64,000 nt of DNA from Fibrobacteria bacterium AD312. Lineage in GTDB: Bacteria; Fibrobacterota; Fibrobacteria; Fibrobacterales; Fibrobacteraceae. This document shows, piece by piece, positions 7,807 to 15,303 of this stretch. The first letter of the stretch is position 1. Each line of letters starts with the position of its first letter. The stretch spans positions 62,001-126,000 of the forward strand of contig LIUM01000040.1 in the NCBI GenBank assembly GCA_001462345.1. Direction: 5' to 3'. The notes under the pieces were generated by a model, which saw only the letters and a list, made by a program, of their open reading frames with translations, ran no database searches and had not been told where the DNA came from. The position numbers and the translations under genes were made by a program.

Positions 7807-8446
7807 AAGTGTTATCTTCTGTTGTTTTTTTACAAGCATTTTATTTGCTGCAGAAGATAAAGCAGTATATTGTATTAATAAAGAAGAGCCCGAAACCCTT
7901 GTTTTAGTCCGTAATATTGAGCAATTATTTGTATTTCCAGATACAGTAATCGGTACAGAGTCTTGTGAAATGATATCTATATTCGCAGGCGTGACTATAA
8001 CTGAAAAAGAAAGTATTTTGCGTACTTATATGACCATAGGTGGAAGAGCTATGGCATTCAGGAGTAACATTCGTCGTGATAGCACAGATAAAGAAACAAA
8101 TTCTGTATTGTTACCACCTAAAAAATTATCTAATGAACAATATTTAGGCTTTCCTAAGAGCTTTCAAGAAAAACAAACAATTCGCTCTTTATTTCCAAAT
8201 CAAGAAAATTCATTTATTGTACCAACAAAATGGAGTTTCACTATTAAATGTAAATCAGGGGACGAATTTGAAATGGTAAAATCAGCAGATATATTGATTT
8301 CTGGTTATTGTACAAAAGAAGAGTTAAAATCTTATTTGGAAGAAAAGACTAAAATGCAAAATACTTCAAATACCTTAAACTCGTCAAACTGTGTTGAACC
8401 AGTTCATTCAAATGAATTTAAGGAAGACAGTTCTCTTGGTAGGTGA
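7778..8446 (+). CDS. Small secreted paralogue E (most divergent, extended tail)
   Basis: The frame opens at 7730, but ATG at 7778 yields a signal peptide (MPQVIIVLTKSVIFCCFFTSILFAA) and the conserved 29-bp overlap with the vestigial metallopeptidase end; GGAG lies upstream. The 222-residue product keeps KAVYCIN near the mature N-terminus and ILISGYCTKEELKSYLEE near the C-terminus, equivalent to the ISGFCTEEQL hallmark. The middle is not alignable by eye to the others and a 30-residue Asn/Ser-rich extension follows the hallmark. Assignment to the family rests on the two Cys blocks, size, signal peptide and position. Confidence 0.65.
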   Translation: MPQVIIVLTKSVIFCCFFTSILFAAEDKAVYCINKEEPETLVLVRNIEQLFVFPDTVIGTESCEMISIFAGVTITEKESILRTYMTIGGRAMAFRSNIRRDSTDKETNSVLLPPKKLSNEQYLGFPKSFQEKQTIRSLFPNQENSFIVPTKWSFTIKCKSGDEFEMVKSADILISGYCTKEELKSYLEEKTKMQNTSNTLNSSNCVEPVHSNEFKEDSSLGR

Positions 8447-8466
8447 ATATCATAAAAAACGCACCA

Positions 8467-8511
8467 CCGTTTAATGGAGCTGATAGTTATGTGTGTCCAA
8501 GTAATCTCTAA
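8467..8511 (+). pseudogene. Vestigial 3' end of an HExxH metallopeptidase gene (cassette 6)
   Basis: Fourteen codons plus stop (PFNGADSYVCPSNL) repeat the end of the cassette 2 vestige almost base for base and match the C-terminus of the complete gene less closely. The fragment overlaps the start of paralogue F by 23 bp. Confidence 0.6.
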
Positions 8512-9040
8512 AGTATTTGTTTTTTTATTGTTTTTTGTTGGAATCTCTTTTGCACAAAGAGATTCTATTATGGCAGAGTATTGCGTCTATTTAGACACAT
8601 CAAAAGTAAAAAACATGAAAAATATTATAAAGTTCTCTGCTTATGAAGACCGAATTTCGTTGAATATTACATTAGATTTTAGAAGTCATGATTTTTCGAA
8701 GAGTTTGTCGGCTGATTTTCAAGAGCCAGAGAAAAAGGTTAAATTCGTTTTTCCGATATTTGGAGGTGGTGGATCTTCCAGGCCTTCCCCAAAAAAGGAA
8801 TCTATATCACCTTATGATTTTTTAGATTTTTATGTTCCTCGCGACGATTCTTTATATGCAATAAGTATGTTTGGTAAAACATATACACTACATTGGGAGT
8901 TCAGTTTTGAAATAGGTTTACAAAAGCAGAAGCTAGTGGGAGACAACATGGTTTATGTTTCTGGCTTTTGTACAGATGTGCAACTGCAAGTGATTCGAGA
9001 GCGAAAAAAGAATCGAGAAGAAGTTTTGACATTATGGTAA
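8489..9040 (+). CDS. Small secreted paralogue F
   Basis: ATG at 8489 is preferred to ATG at 8474 because it matches paralogue B and gives a compact signal peptide (MCVQVISKVFVFLLFFVGISFAQ). The mature protein shows MAEYCVYLD, FGGGGS, MFGKTYTLHWE, LQKQKLVGD and YVSGFCTDVQL, and ends with a charged tail. It is a duplicate of B with diversification in the central region. This is the last gene of the array; no clear terminator was found in 9041-9208, where nothing else is recognised. Confidence 0.75.
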   Translation: MCVQVISKVFVFLLFFVGISFAQRDSIMAEYCVYLDTSKVKNMKNIIKFSAYEDRISLNITLDFRSHDFSKSLSADFQEPEKKVKFVFPIFGGGGSSRPSPKKESISPYDFLDFYVPRDDSLYAISMFGKTYTLHWEFSFEIGLQKQKLVGDNMVYVSGFCTDVQLQVIRERKKNREEVLTLW

Positions 9041-9208
9041 AAAAAAGATTAGTGAAAATACTAAAAACTGAATTAATTTCGAGTTCAATTTTGTATCGAG
9101 TAAGTGTTATCTTTTGCCTAAAGAGACTCTTCAGATAGTTTTTCTGAGGATGATGACCCTATTTTTGCAAAATAAAAATAATTTCCCTAAATTTACTATA
9201 TTTGGCTC

Positions 9209-9799
9209 GTGTTTAATTTTGGCGTTATGGCTTCCGGTGCAGGAAGCAACTTTCAAGCATTGCTAGCTCAGATTGAGGCTAAGCGTCTAAATGCTGTATG
9301 TTCCTTCTTGATTGTAAACAATAAGAATTGTGGTGCCGCTCAAATAGCAATAGCAAACGGGATCCCTGTTTATCATATTTCAAGTGTTACTCATCCAGAT
9401 CCATTGGAATACGAACAAGCTTTTTTAGATGTTTTAAAGAAGCATGAAATTGATTTTCTTGTTCTTGCTGGTTATATGAAAAAATTAACCAATTCCTTAC
9501 TAATGCACTTAAAAAATCGCATTCTAAATATTCATCCTTCTTTATTACCCAAATTTGGTGGACAAGGTTTTTATGGACGGCGTGTGCATGAGGCTGTATT
9601 AGCGGCAAATCAAGGCTGGAGTGGAGCTACTGTTCATTTAGTGAGTGGCGAATATGACAATGGCCTTATTTTAGGACAGTCGATGGTGCCTGTTTTTATT
9701 AACGATACTCCTGATACTTTGGCGGCTCGAGTATTAGTAGCCGAACACAACCTCTATTGGAAGACCCTTCGTGATTATGCTGCCTCTTTAGGGTATTGA
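9209..9799 (+). CDS. purN: Phosphoribosylglycinamide formyltransferase
   Basis: PurN transfers a formyl group from 10-formyltetrahydrofolate to GAR in step 3 of purine synthesis. The N-terminal phosphate-binding motif SGAGSNFQALL (residues 8-18) is present. The catalytic core has IHPSLLPKFGG (with the essential His), then GATVHLV and EYDNGLIL. The 196-residue length is normal. The start is GTG at 9209, close to the family N-terminus. The downstream rnhB begins 4 bp after the stop, so the two are probably cotranscribed. No other purine genes are nearby. Confidence 0.93.
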   Translation: MFNFGVMASGAGSNFQALLAQIEAKRLNAVCSFLIVNNKNCGAAQIAIANGIPVYHISSVTHPDPLEYEQAFLDVLKKHEIDFLVLAGYMKKLTNSLLMHLKNRILNIHPSLLPKFGGQGFYGRRVHEAVLAANQGWSGATVHLVSGEYDNGLILGQSMVPVFINDTPDTLAARVLVAEHNLYWKTLRDYAASLGY

Positions 9800-9803
9800 T
9801 TTT

Positions 9804-10514
9804 ATGAAGTATTCTTTGCCTCCCTATTTGAATGAAGTTTCTTCTCCAATAGAAGGGCAAAAACAGCTGTGTATACATAATCAGAATAAAATTATTATTG
9901 GCGTAGATGAAGTAGGGCGCGGTCCTTTAGCGGGCCCAGTGGTTGCTTGTGTTGCTGTACTTAAAGACTTTGAGCTTGAACTTGACTTAAATGATTCTAA
10001 AAAATTGACGAAATCAAAGAGAGAGAATTTATTTGAACCCATTAAGGAACGTTGTCTTTGTTATGCAATCGCTAGTGCGAGTGAAGCTGAAATTGATGAA
10101 TTAAATATTCTCAATGCCAATTATTTAGCGATGCGTCGAGCTTTATCTGCGATAGGTGTTTCTGGTTTAGATTTCACTCCTTCGAAAATACCTGTAGAAT
10201 CGAAAGGCTTTTTACCAAAAGAGATGGATTATCTCATTGCTATTGATGGCAATTTGAAGATCGCAGGAGTTCCTTTTGAAAAGCAAATCCCGATTATTAA
10301 AGGGGATTCAAAGATTGTGAGTATATCGGCGGCTTCTATTCTTGCCAAAGTTTATAGAGATCGCTATATGGAAGATTTGGCAAAAACATACCCTGGCTAT
10401 GGATTTGAAGTGCATGCAGGCTATGGCACTAAGAAGCATTTAGAGGCCATCCGCGAGTTGGGTTTTAGTGCAGTACATCGCAAGAGTTTTCATCCGAAGA
10501 GCTTGAGCCTCTGA
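9804..10514 (+). CDS. rnhB: Ribonuclease HII
   Basis: RNase HII removes ribonucleotides from DNA and degrades RNA-DNA hybrids. The active-site motif IIGVDEVGRGPLAGPVV (about residues 31-47) carries the first Asp and Glu. DSKKLTKSKRENLF follows, then AIDGN with the third acidic residue, and SAASILAKVYRDRYM near residue 180. The chain is 236 residues with a modest insertion (GLDFTPSKIPVESKG) before the AIDGN block. It sits directly behind purN and 80 bp ahead of the tol operon. Confidence 0.95.
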   Translation: MKYSLPPYLNEVSSPIEGQKQLCIHNQNKIIIGVDEVGRGPLAGPVVACVAVLKDFELELDLNDSKKLTKSKRENLFEPIKERCLCYAIASASEAEIDELNILNANYLAMRRALSAIGVSGLDFTPSKIPVESKGFLPKEMDYLIAIDGNLKIAGVPFEKQIPIIKGDSKIVSISAASILAKVYRDRYMEDLAKTYPGYGFEVHAGYGTKKHLEAIRELGFSAVHRKSFHPKSLSL

Positions 10515-10595
10515 TTTTTGTTCATCAGCGATTTCAATAGAAAGTATTCAAAGAAAAATTTTCTATTTTAAAAAATGTTTTTTACGGAGGTTTTT

Positions 10596-11285
10596 GTGCT
10601 TAGCTTACCTATAGTTCAGATGATTATGAAAGCTGATGTGGCTACAATTGTGATAATTGCTATTCTAGCTGTAATGTCTTTTGGGAGTTGGGGCATTATT
10701 ATAGTCAAATTATTTTCTTATCGAAAGAATCAAAGAGCTAATGCTTCTTTTTTTTCCCGATTTAATCAGGTTGAACATTTTATTGAATTACAAGGCTTAT
10801 GTGAAACCTCTGGAGATAGTGCATTAAAGCGACTGACGTCAGAAGTTCTTATTGAAGCTGCTAAATTCAGTAATTTTGTGAGTTATGACTCTATTCAACA
10901 TCGCGCTTCCTTGCTTGAAGATACCATTCAACGTTCGATTGAAGGCTTGCGTCTCGATGAAGATCGCCATTTAAGCTTTTTAGCGATTAGTTCTAATTTA
11001 TCTCCTTTCTTTGGCCTTCTTGGAACCGTTTGGGGCATTATGTCTGCTTTCTTTGAAATCGGTCAGCATGGCTCTGCGGATCTTTCAGTAGTCGCTCCAG
11101 GTATTGCTGCGGCTTTGGTGACTACTGTTGCTGGTCTAGTTGTTGCAATTCCTGCTTCAGCTGGCTATAACGTCTTTGTAGCTCGTAATGGGCAAAATGA
11201 AATTGCCTATTATAATTTTGGCTCACGAGTTCTAAGTATCTTTAAACGAGGCGATCTTCTTGCTCTAGAAGAGATTGCTGGGTAG
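10596..11285 (+). CDS. tolQ: Tol-Pal system proton channel TolQ (MotA/TolQ/ExbB family)
   Basis: The inner-membrane channel subunit uses the proton motive force to drive Tol-Pal. Three membrane segments are visible: ATIVIIAILAVMSFGSWGII near the N-terminus, and two after residue 135 (LSPFFGLLGTVWGIMSAFF and AAALVTTVAGLVVAIPASA) containing the family's conserved Gly/Thr residues. A frame is open from ATG 10575, but GTG at 10596 is preferred because ACGGAGG lies 5 nt before it. Placement directly ahead of tolR, tolA, tolB, pal and cpoB supports TolQ over ExbB. Confidence 0.9.
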   Translation: MLSLPIVQMIMKADVATIVIIAILAVMSFGSWGIIIVKLFSYRKNQRANASFFSRFNQVEHFIELQGLCETSGDSALKRLTSEVLIEAAKFSNFVSYDSIQHRASLLEDTIQRSIEGLRLDEDRHLSFLAISSNLSPFFGLLGTVWGIMSAFFEIGQHGSADLSVVAPGIAAALVTTVAGLVVAIPASAGYNVFVARNGQNEIAYYNFGSRVLSIFKRGDLLALEEIAG

Positions 11286-11293
11286 GGGGCACA

Positions 11294-11701
11294 TTGAAGA
11301 GAAGTCGCGGTAAAACATTAAACCAAGAAATGAATCTCACCAATATGATTGATGTCGTTTTTTCGATATTAATTGTATTTATGATCTCTGCCCCTTTGAT
11401 GAGCCAAGGCGTTAAAGTCGATCTTCCTAAGGCAGAAGCCCCTACCATGGAGCAAGAAAAACTTCTTAAAGTATCCATTACTAAAAATGATGAACTTTAT
11501 ATTGCAGACATGAAAGTCGATATACAAAGTTTTAATGGTGTTTTTAAGTCTCTATGGAATGGAGAAATGGCTGTGGTCATTAATGCAGATGAAACAGTGA
11601 ATTATGGATTAGTGATGAAAGTAGTCTCTGCCGTACAAAAAGCAGGGGTTACTAAACTAGGCTTTTTAACTTTATCGCCTAAAGAAAAACTAGGAAAATG
11701 A
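11294..11701 (+). CDS. tolR: Tol-Pal system protein TolR (ExbD/TolR family)
   Basis: TolR is a single-pass inner-membrane protein that works with TolQ as a proton-driven stator. The one membrane segment (MIDVVFSILIVFMISAPLM, about residues 18-36) contains the proton-path Asp in NMIDVVF. A periplasmic domain of about 95 residues follows (VKVDLPKAEAP...). The start is TTG at 11294 preceded by AGGGGG. The stop overlaps the tolA start (ATGA), implying coupled translation. Confidence 0.92.
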   Translation: MKRSRGKTLNQEMNLTNMIDVVFSILIVFMISAPLMSQGVKVDLPKAEAPTMEQEKLLKVSITKNDELYIADMKVDIQSFNGVFKSLWNGEMAVVINADETVNYGLVMKVVSAVQKAGVTKLGFLTLSPKEKLGK

Positions 11702-12405
11702 CCGATAAACGATCGCTTTATTTTTCGTCAGGCTTTAATAGTTCCATAACAAAAATTGTTTTGGCGTCTTTGTTCTTTCATCTATTGCTTATTGGTGTTT
11801 TAATAATCATAAATAACATTAATTTTAAAACGGTACCAGAACCTATTCCTGTATTTGAAATGGTTCAAATAGCTCCTCCGGCTCCACGTATGCCTGTAGC
11901 ACCAAGGCCAAAACCAAAAGTAGAGCAACCAAAACCGAAAGTAAAAAAAGAGTTGCCTCCAGAACCCAAACAAGAAGAAGAACCTAAACCAGAAGAACCA
12001 GAGCCAGTCGAAGAAGTCGTTGAAGAAGTCGTTGAAGAAGTGACGGATGATTTTCCTGTAGACGATATGGTTCTTCCATCCATGGAATCCTCGAGTTTGC
12101 ACCCAGTAGGTTCTGTAGATATGGATCCTTTGATGCAAGTTTACTTAGAACGCCTAAAACAAATTATCATGCAAAATTTTAATCCTCCTAATGGGATGAA
12201 TATTTCAAAAGAGGCGATAACCACGGTGCAGTTTACTGTAGATCGTTTTGGCTTGATTTCAAACATTACATTAAAACGTTCTTCTGGTAATAAAACGTGG
12301 GATCATCTTTCAATGCGCGCAATTCAAGTCGCTAGAGTACCTGAGTTGCCTCCAAATTACAGAGCACCGGCTCTTTCGTTAAACTTTAATTTCACACCAA
12401 AGTAA
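11698..12405 (+). CDS. tolA: TolA/TonB-like energy transducer
   Basis: The protein has one N-terminal membrane anchor (about residues 21-40, ASLFFHLLLIGVLIIINNI). A Pro/Lys/Glu-rich periplasmic spacer follows (about 50-115, PRPKPKVEQPKPK, then EEVVEEVVEEV). The C-terminal domain of about 90 residues is TonB/TolA-type (VQFTVDRFGLISNITLKRSSG). At 235 residues it is shorter than proteobacterial TolA and lacks the long alanine-rich helix, so by sequence it resembles TonB. Position between tolR and tolB makes the TolA role most likely. The coding sequence for the Glu/Val spacer is a short degenerate tandem repeat near 12006-12042. Confidence 0.85.
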   Translation: MTDKRSLYFSSGFNSSITKIVLASLFFHLLLIGVLIIINNINFKTVPEPIPVFEMVQIAPPAPRMPVAPRPKPKVEQPKPKVKKELPPEPKQEEEPKPEEPEPVEEVVEEVVEEVTDDFPVDDMVLPSMESSSLHPVGSVDMDPLMQVYLERLKQIIMQNFNPPNGMNISKEAITTVQFTVDRFGLISNITLKRSSGNKTWDHLSMRAIQVARVPELPPNYRAPALSLNFNFTPK

Positions 12406-12454
12406 TTTTTTACTTTGCTTTTATCTTTTTTAATTTGTATCTTCTGGCTTGTGT

Positions 12455-13750
12455 ATGAATAAATTATTTCCTTTTGTTTTTTTCTTATCAATGGCAATAC
12501 AAGTATTTGCTTCTATAGATACAATAGCCGTTGATGTTGGAATTTCCGTTTTCAAAACAATGCCAATAGGCGTTGTTCCTTTTACAGAACCATCTGGAAC
12601 GTCTCTTGACTGGCCCGATGAAAAGCCTCATGAAGTGGCAGAACGAGATTTAAACCTCTCTGGGCGTTTTGAAATTATTTCTGTTCCTAAATTTGATTTA
12701 GTCAAATTAAGTAGAGCCAGAGCCAAGTTTTATGTGACTGGTAAAATTGAAAAGGCATTAAATAACAAAATAAAAATAGACTGTTTCCTTTATGCCACAC
12801 AATCTAAAGATTTAATTCTTGCTGAATCTTACACTGTTTCTTTAATGGATTTTAGAAAAGCCGTCCATCAGTTTATAGATAAAGTAATATACCAGCTTTG
12901 GGGCGTTCATGGAGTGGCTTCCACAAAACTAGCTTGGGTTTCTAAAATCGATGGTGTTAAGCAAATCGTTGTCGCTGATTATGATGGATTTCATCGCCGA
13001 CAGCTTACATTTGATTCTACCATTAGTATGATGCCTGTATGGAGTCATGATAATGAAAGAATTATTTTTGTGAGTTTTAGAAATAATAAACCTCAGCTTT
13101 ACATAAAAGATGTTGCTACAGGAACTCAAAAAAGATTGTTTAAGAAATTTGAACAAACGTTTAGTCCAGCGGTTAATCCAAAAACGGGAGAAATTCTTTT
13201 CTCTGCCATTTCAGGTGGAAAAACAGATCTTTACGTAGGTGATCCAGAAACACAGCAATCTCGTCGACTTTCTTTCTTAAAATCATCGCAAACAAGCCCT
13301 TCTTGGAGCCCTAATTCATCTGAAATCATATTCACAAGTGATCGAGGTGGTTCTCCTCAAATATACGTGATGAATAGCGATGGCACTGATATGCGTCGAA
13401 TGACATTTATGGGAAGATATAATGAACGTGCTTCTTGGGCTCCTACTGGAGACAGGATCGTTTATACATCTATGGACGATGGAAAAATGAATATTTATAC
13501 ATGTGCTATTGATGGCTCTGATATCGTCCAATTAACATCAAATTCAGGCAATAATGAACGCCCAAGCTGGTCTCCAGATGGCATGTTGATTGCTTTTTCA
13601 AGTAATAGATCTGGATCTAATCAAATTTATATTATGCGCCGAGATGGAAGTAATGTAACGAGAATTACTCAGGGTGGAGATAATACAGCACCTACTTGGT
13701 CTTGGTATCCAATTGAAAATCAAACAAAACAAAAGGAAGGTAAAGAATGA
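12455..13750 (+). CDS. tolB: Tol-Pal system beta-propeller protein TolB
   Basis: This is a periplasmic protein that binds Pal and couples it to TolA. ATG at 12455 is chosen over the in-frame GTG at 12449 because MNKLFPFVFFLSMAIQVFAS is a clean signal peptide. An N-terminal domain (about 20-150) precedes a six-bladed propeller built from PD40 repeats: SMMPVWSHDNERIIF, TSPSWSPNSSEIIF, RASWAPTGDRIVY, RPSWSPDGMLIAF and related segments, each followed by a Y-x-M/D strand such as QIYVMNSDG. Its stop overlaps the start of pal (GAATGA). Confidence 0.94.
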   Translation: MNKLFPFVFFLSMAIQVFASIDTIAVDVGISVFKTMPIGVVPFTEPSGTSLDWPDEKPHEVAERDLNLSGRFEIISVPKFDLVKLSRARAKFYVTGKIEKALNNKIKIDCFLYATQSKDLILAESYTVSLMDFRKAVHQFIDKVIYQLWGVHGVASTKLAWVSKIDGVKQIVVADYDGFHRRQLTFDSTISMMPVWSHDNERIIFVSFRNNKPQLYIKDVATGTQKRLFKKFEQTFSPAVNPKTGEILFSAISGGKTDLYVGDPETQQSRRLSFLKSSQTSPSWSPNSSEIIFTSDRGGSPQIYVMNSDGTDMRRMTFMGRYNERASWAPTGDRIVYTSMDDGKMNIYTCAIDGSDIVQLTSNSGNNERPSWSPDGMLIAFSSNRSGSNQIYIMRRDGSNVTRITQGGDNTAPTWSWYPIENQTKQKEGKE

Positions 13751-14316
13751 AATCAATTTATGCTCTTTTAATTGCAGGTTGCGTCGTTATTGGATTAACG
13801 GCATGTTCTAAAAAAAAGGAACCTGTTGTAGATCCAGTAGTCAAGGAAACACCTGCTGAAGCAGTGGCTCCAGAGCAATCAAAAGTAAATGAAGATTCTT
13901 TAGCTGCACTTGAAAGAGAACGTTTAGAAGCAGAGCGTTTAGAAGCGGCTCGTAAAAAATTACAAGAAATGATGGATCGTTTAATGTCAGAAGATGTTTA
14001 TTTCGATTTCGATCGTTCTGAATTGACTGAAGAAGCTAAAACTCTCTTGATACAAGTTGGTGAAGTTTTAAATCAAGAACCTCGTTTCACTATTACTGTA
14101 GAAGGTCATACAGATGCACGAGGCACTGAAGACTATAACTTAACTTTAGGAAGCGCTCGCTCTACTAAGGTAAAAGAATTTTTAAGTGCTTATGGAATTG
14201 CTGCAGAACGCATGGAAACCATTAGTTTTGGTGAAGAAAAACCAAAACAAGCAGGCGAATCAGAAGAAGCTTTTGCCAAAAATCGTAGAGCCAATTTCCG
14301 CGTGAACGTTAAATAA
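13747..14316 (+). CDS. pal: Peptidoglycan-associated lipoprotein Pal
   Basis: Pal is an outer-membrane lipoprotein that binds peptidoglycan. The N-terminal lipoprotein signal ends in a lipobox LTAC (Cys at about residue 20). A charged linker and short coiled coil (LAALERERLEAERLEAARK) precede the OmpA-like domain (about 78-189). That domain begins VYFDFDRSELTEEAK and includes VEGHTDARGTEDYNLTLGSARS and the terminal NRRANFRV, which form the diaminopimelate-binding pocket in homologues. It overlaps tolB and is followed 31 bp later by cpoB. Confidence 0.95.
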   Translation: MKSIYALLIAGCVVIGLTACSKKKEPVVDPVVKETPAEAVAPEQSKVNEDSLAALERERLEAERLEAARKKLQEMMDRLMSEDVYFDFDRSELTEEAKTLLIQVGEVLNQEPRFTITVEGHTDARGTEDYNLTLGSARSTKVKEFLSAYGIAAERMETISFGEEKPKQAGESEEAFAKNRRANFRVNVK

Positions 14317-14347
14317 AAATGTTTTGAACTCCTTCAGGAGACTTTGT

Positions 14348-15154
14348 ATGAAAGTAATATTCGTTCCACTTCTTGTTCTATTTTCGATGATTATTATGTC
14401 TGGTTGTTCTAGCGTTACAGCTCTTAGAACTAAAGAACTAAAGATCGTTGGAGATGTTGTTCGAAAGGATGTGAAAAACGAAATCAATTCGCAAGTGGAC
14501 TCTTTGCAGCGTGTTATTGATTCTCTTTCAGCAGCTCAAGATTTAGTCAATCGTCGGCTCACGGCGGAGCTTTCGATGCTATCGAAGAGGGTGGCTTCTG
14601 AATCAGAACGCAATGATAGTCGTCAAGAAGAAATTCTCTATCGTTTAGATTTGCTTTTAGGTAAATCTGATAAAATACTTGCAAAAAAAGTGGTTATTAA
14701 TAAATCATCAGCAGAGCCTTTGGCTTTAGATAGTATTGAACGAGAGGCTGAACGTCTTTTAGAAGCGGAATCTATGTTTAATACGGGTCGTTCTGATTAT
14801 TTGAGAGGCGAGTATAAATTAGCGTTCGCCACTTTTAAGCAGGTTTATGAGCAAATGAAAACAGGAGAGTTTGCTGAACAATCTCTTTATTGGATGGCTC
14901 TTTGCTTAGTAGAGGTAAATCAAAAAGAAAAGGCTAAAATATTATTTTCCCGTTTTGCAGAAGAATTCCCAACTAGTTCAAAGATTTGTACGGTTTTATT
15001 TAAACTATCTAACATGGCTGCAGAGGAAAAAAATATTCCTTCTCAAAAACAGTATTTACAAAAATTGTTAGAAGTAAAAAGCTGTATGGAATCAAACGAA
15101 TTCTTGCAAGGGGCTGAAATTCTTGAAGAACTATTAAATGCGGAAACGAAATAA
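14348..15154 (+). CDS. cpoB: CpoB/YbgF-like Tol-Pal accessory lipoprotein with coiled coil and TPR
   Basis: ATG at 14348 is chosen over an upstream in-frame ATG because CAGGAG sits at the right distance and the product then begins with a lipoprotein signal (MKVIFVPLLVLFSMIIMSGC). An amphipathic coiled coil follows (about residues 35-85, DSLQRVIDSLSAAQDLVNRR). The C-terminal third has TPR-like repeats (FNTGRSDYLRGEYKLAFATF, SLYWMALCLVEVNQKEKAK). Homologues coordinate Tol-Pal with septal peptidoglycan synthesis. Unlike E. coli CpoB this one is a predicted lipoprotein. It is the last gene of the operon. Confidence 0.82.
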   Translation: MKVIFVPLLVLFSMIIMSGCSSVTALRTKELKIVGDVVRKDVKNEINSQVDSLQRVIDSLSAAQDLVNRRLTAELSMLSKRVASESERNDSRQEEILYRLDLLLGKSDKILAKKVVINKSSAEPLALDSIEREAERLLEAESMFNTGRSDYLRGEYKLAFATFKQVYEQMKTGEFAEQSLYWMALCLVEVNQKEKAKILFSRFAEEFPTSSKICTVLFKLSNMAAEEKNIPSQKQYLQKLLEVKSCMESNEFLQGAEILEELLNAETK

Positions 15155-15181
15155 AGTTCATAAATAGCATTATTAAAAATT

Positions 15182-15217
15182 AAAATAGCGGCTATCATCC
15201 AGGCCGCTATTTTTGTT
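15182..15217 (+). terminator. Rho-independent terminator after the tol-pal operon
   Basis: AAAATAGCGGC (15182-15192) pairs perfectly with GCCGCTATTTT (15203-15213) around a 10-nt loop and is followed by TTGTTT. It lies 27 bp after the cpoB stop. Confidence 0.85.
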
Positions 15218-15239
15218 TAGTAAGTATTGTATTAAAAAC

Positions 15240-15281
15240 AATAAACAATAAACCATTTCCGTTAGATGACGAAAATGGTTT
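15240..15281 (-). terminator. Probable terminator of glnN
   Basis: AAACCATTTCCGT (15250-15262) pairs with ACGAAAATGGTTT (15269-15281) with one mismatch and a 6-nt loop. On the minus strand the hairpin is followed by a T-rich tract interrupted by single A or G bases. It is placed just after the glnN stop. Confidence 0.6.
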
Positions 15282-15303
15282 AATAAAAAGGATTCAGCTG
15301 AAA

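Noticed and set aside
10575..11701. ExbB/ExbD identity for the channel genes
   Set aside because: The families are the same, but gene order with tolB, pal and cpoB makes TolQ/TolR the better label.
11800..12138. Minus-strand Phe/Trp-rich frame opposite tolA
   Set aside because: It is the complement of the Pro/Glu/Lys-rich spacer of tolA and owes its openness to that composition.
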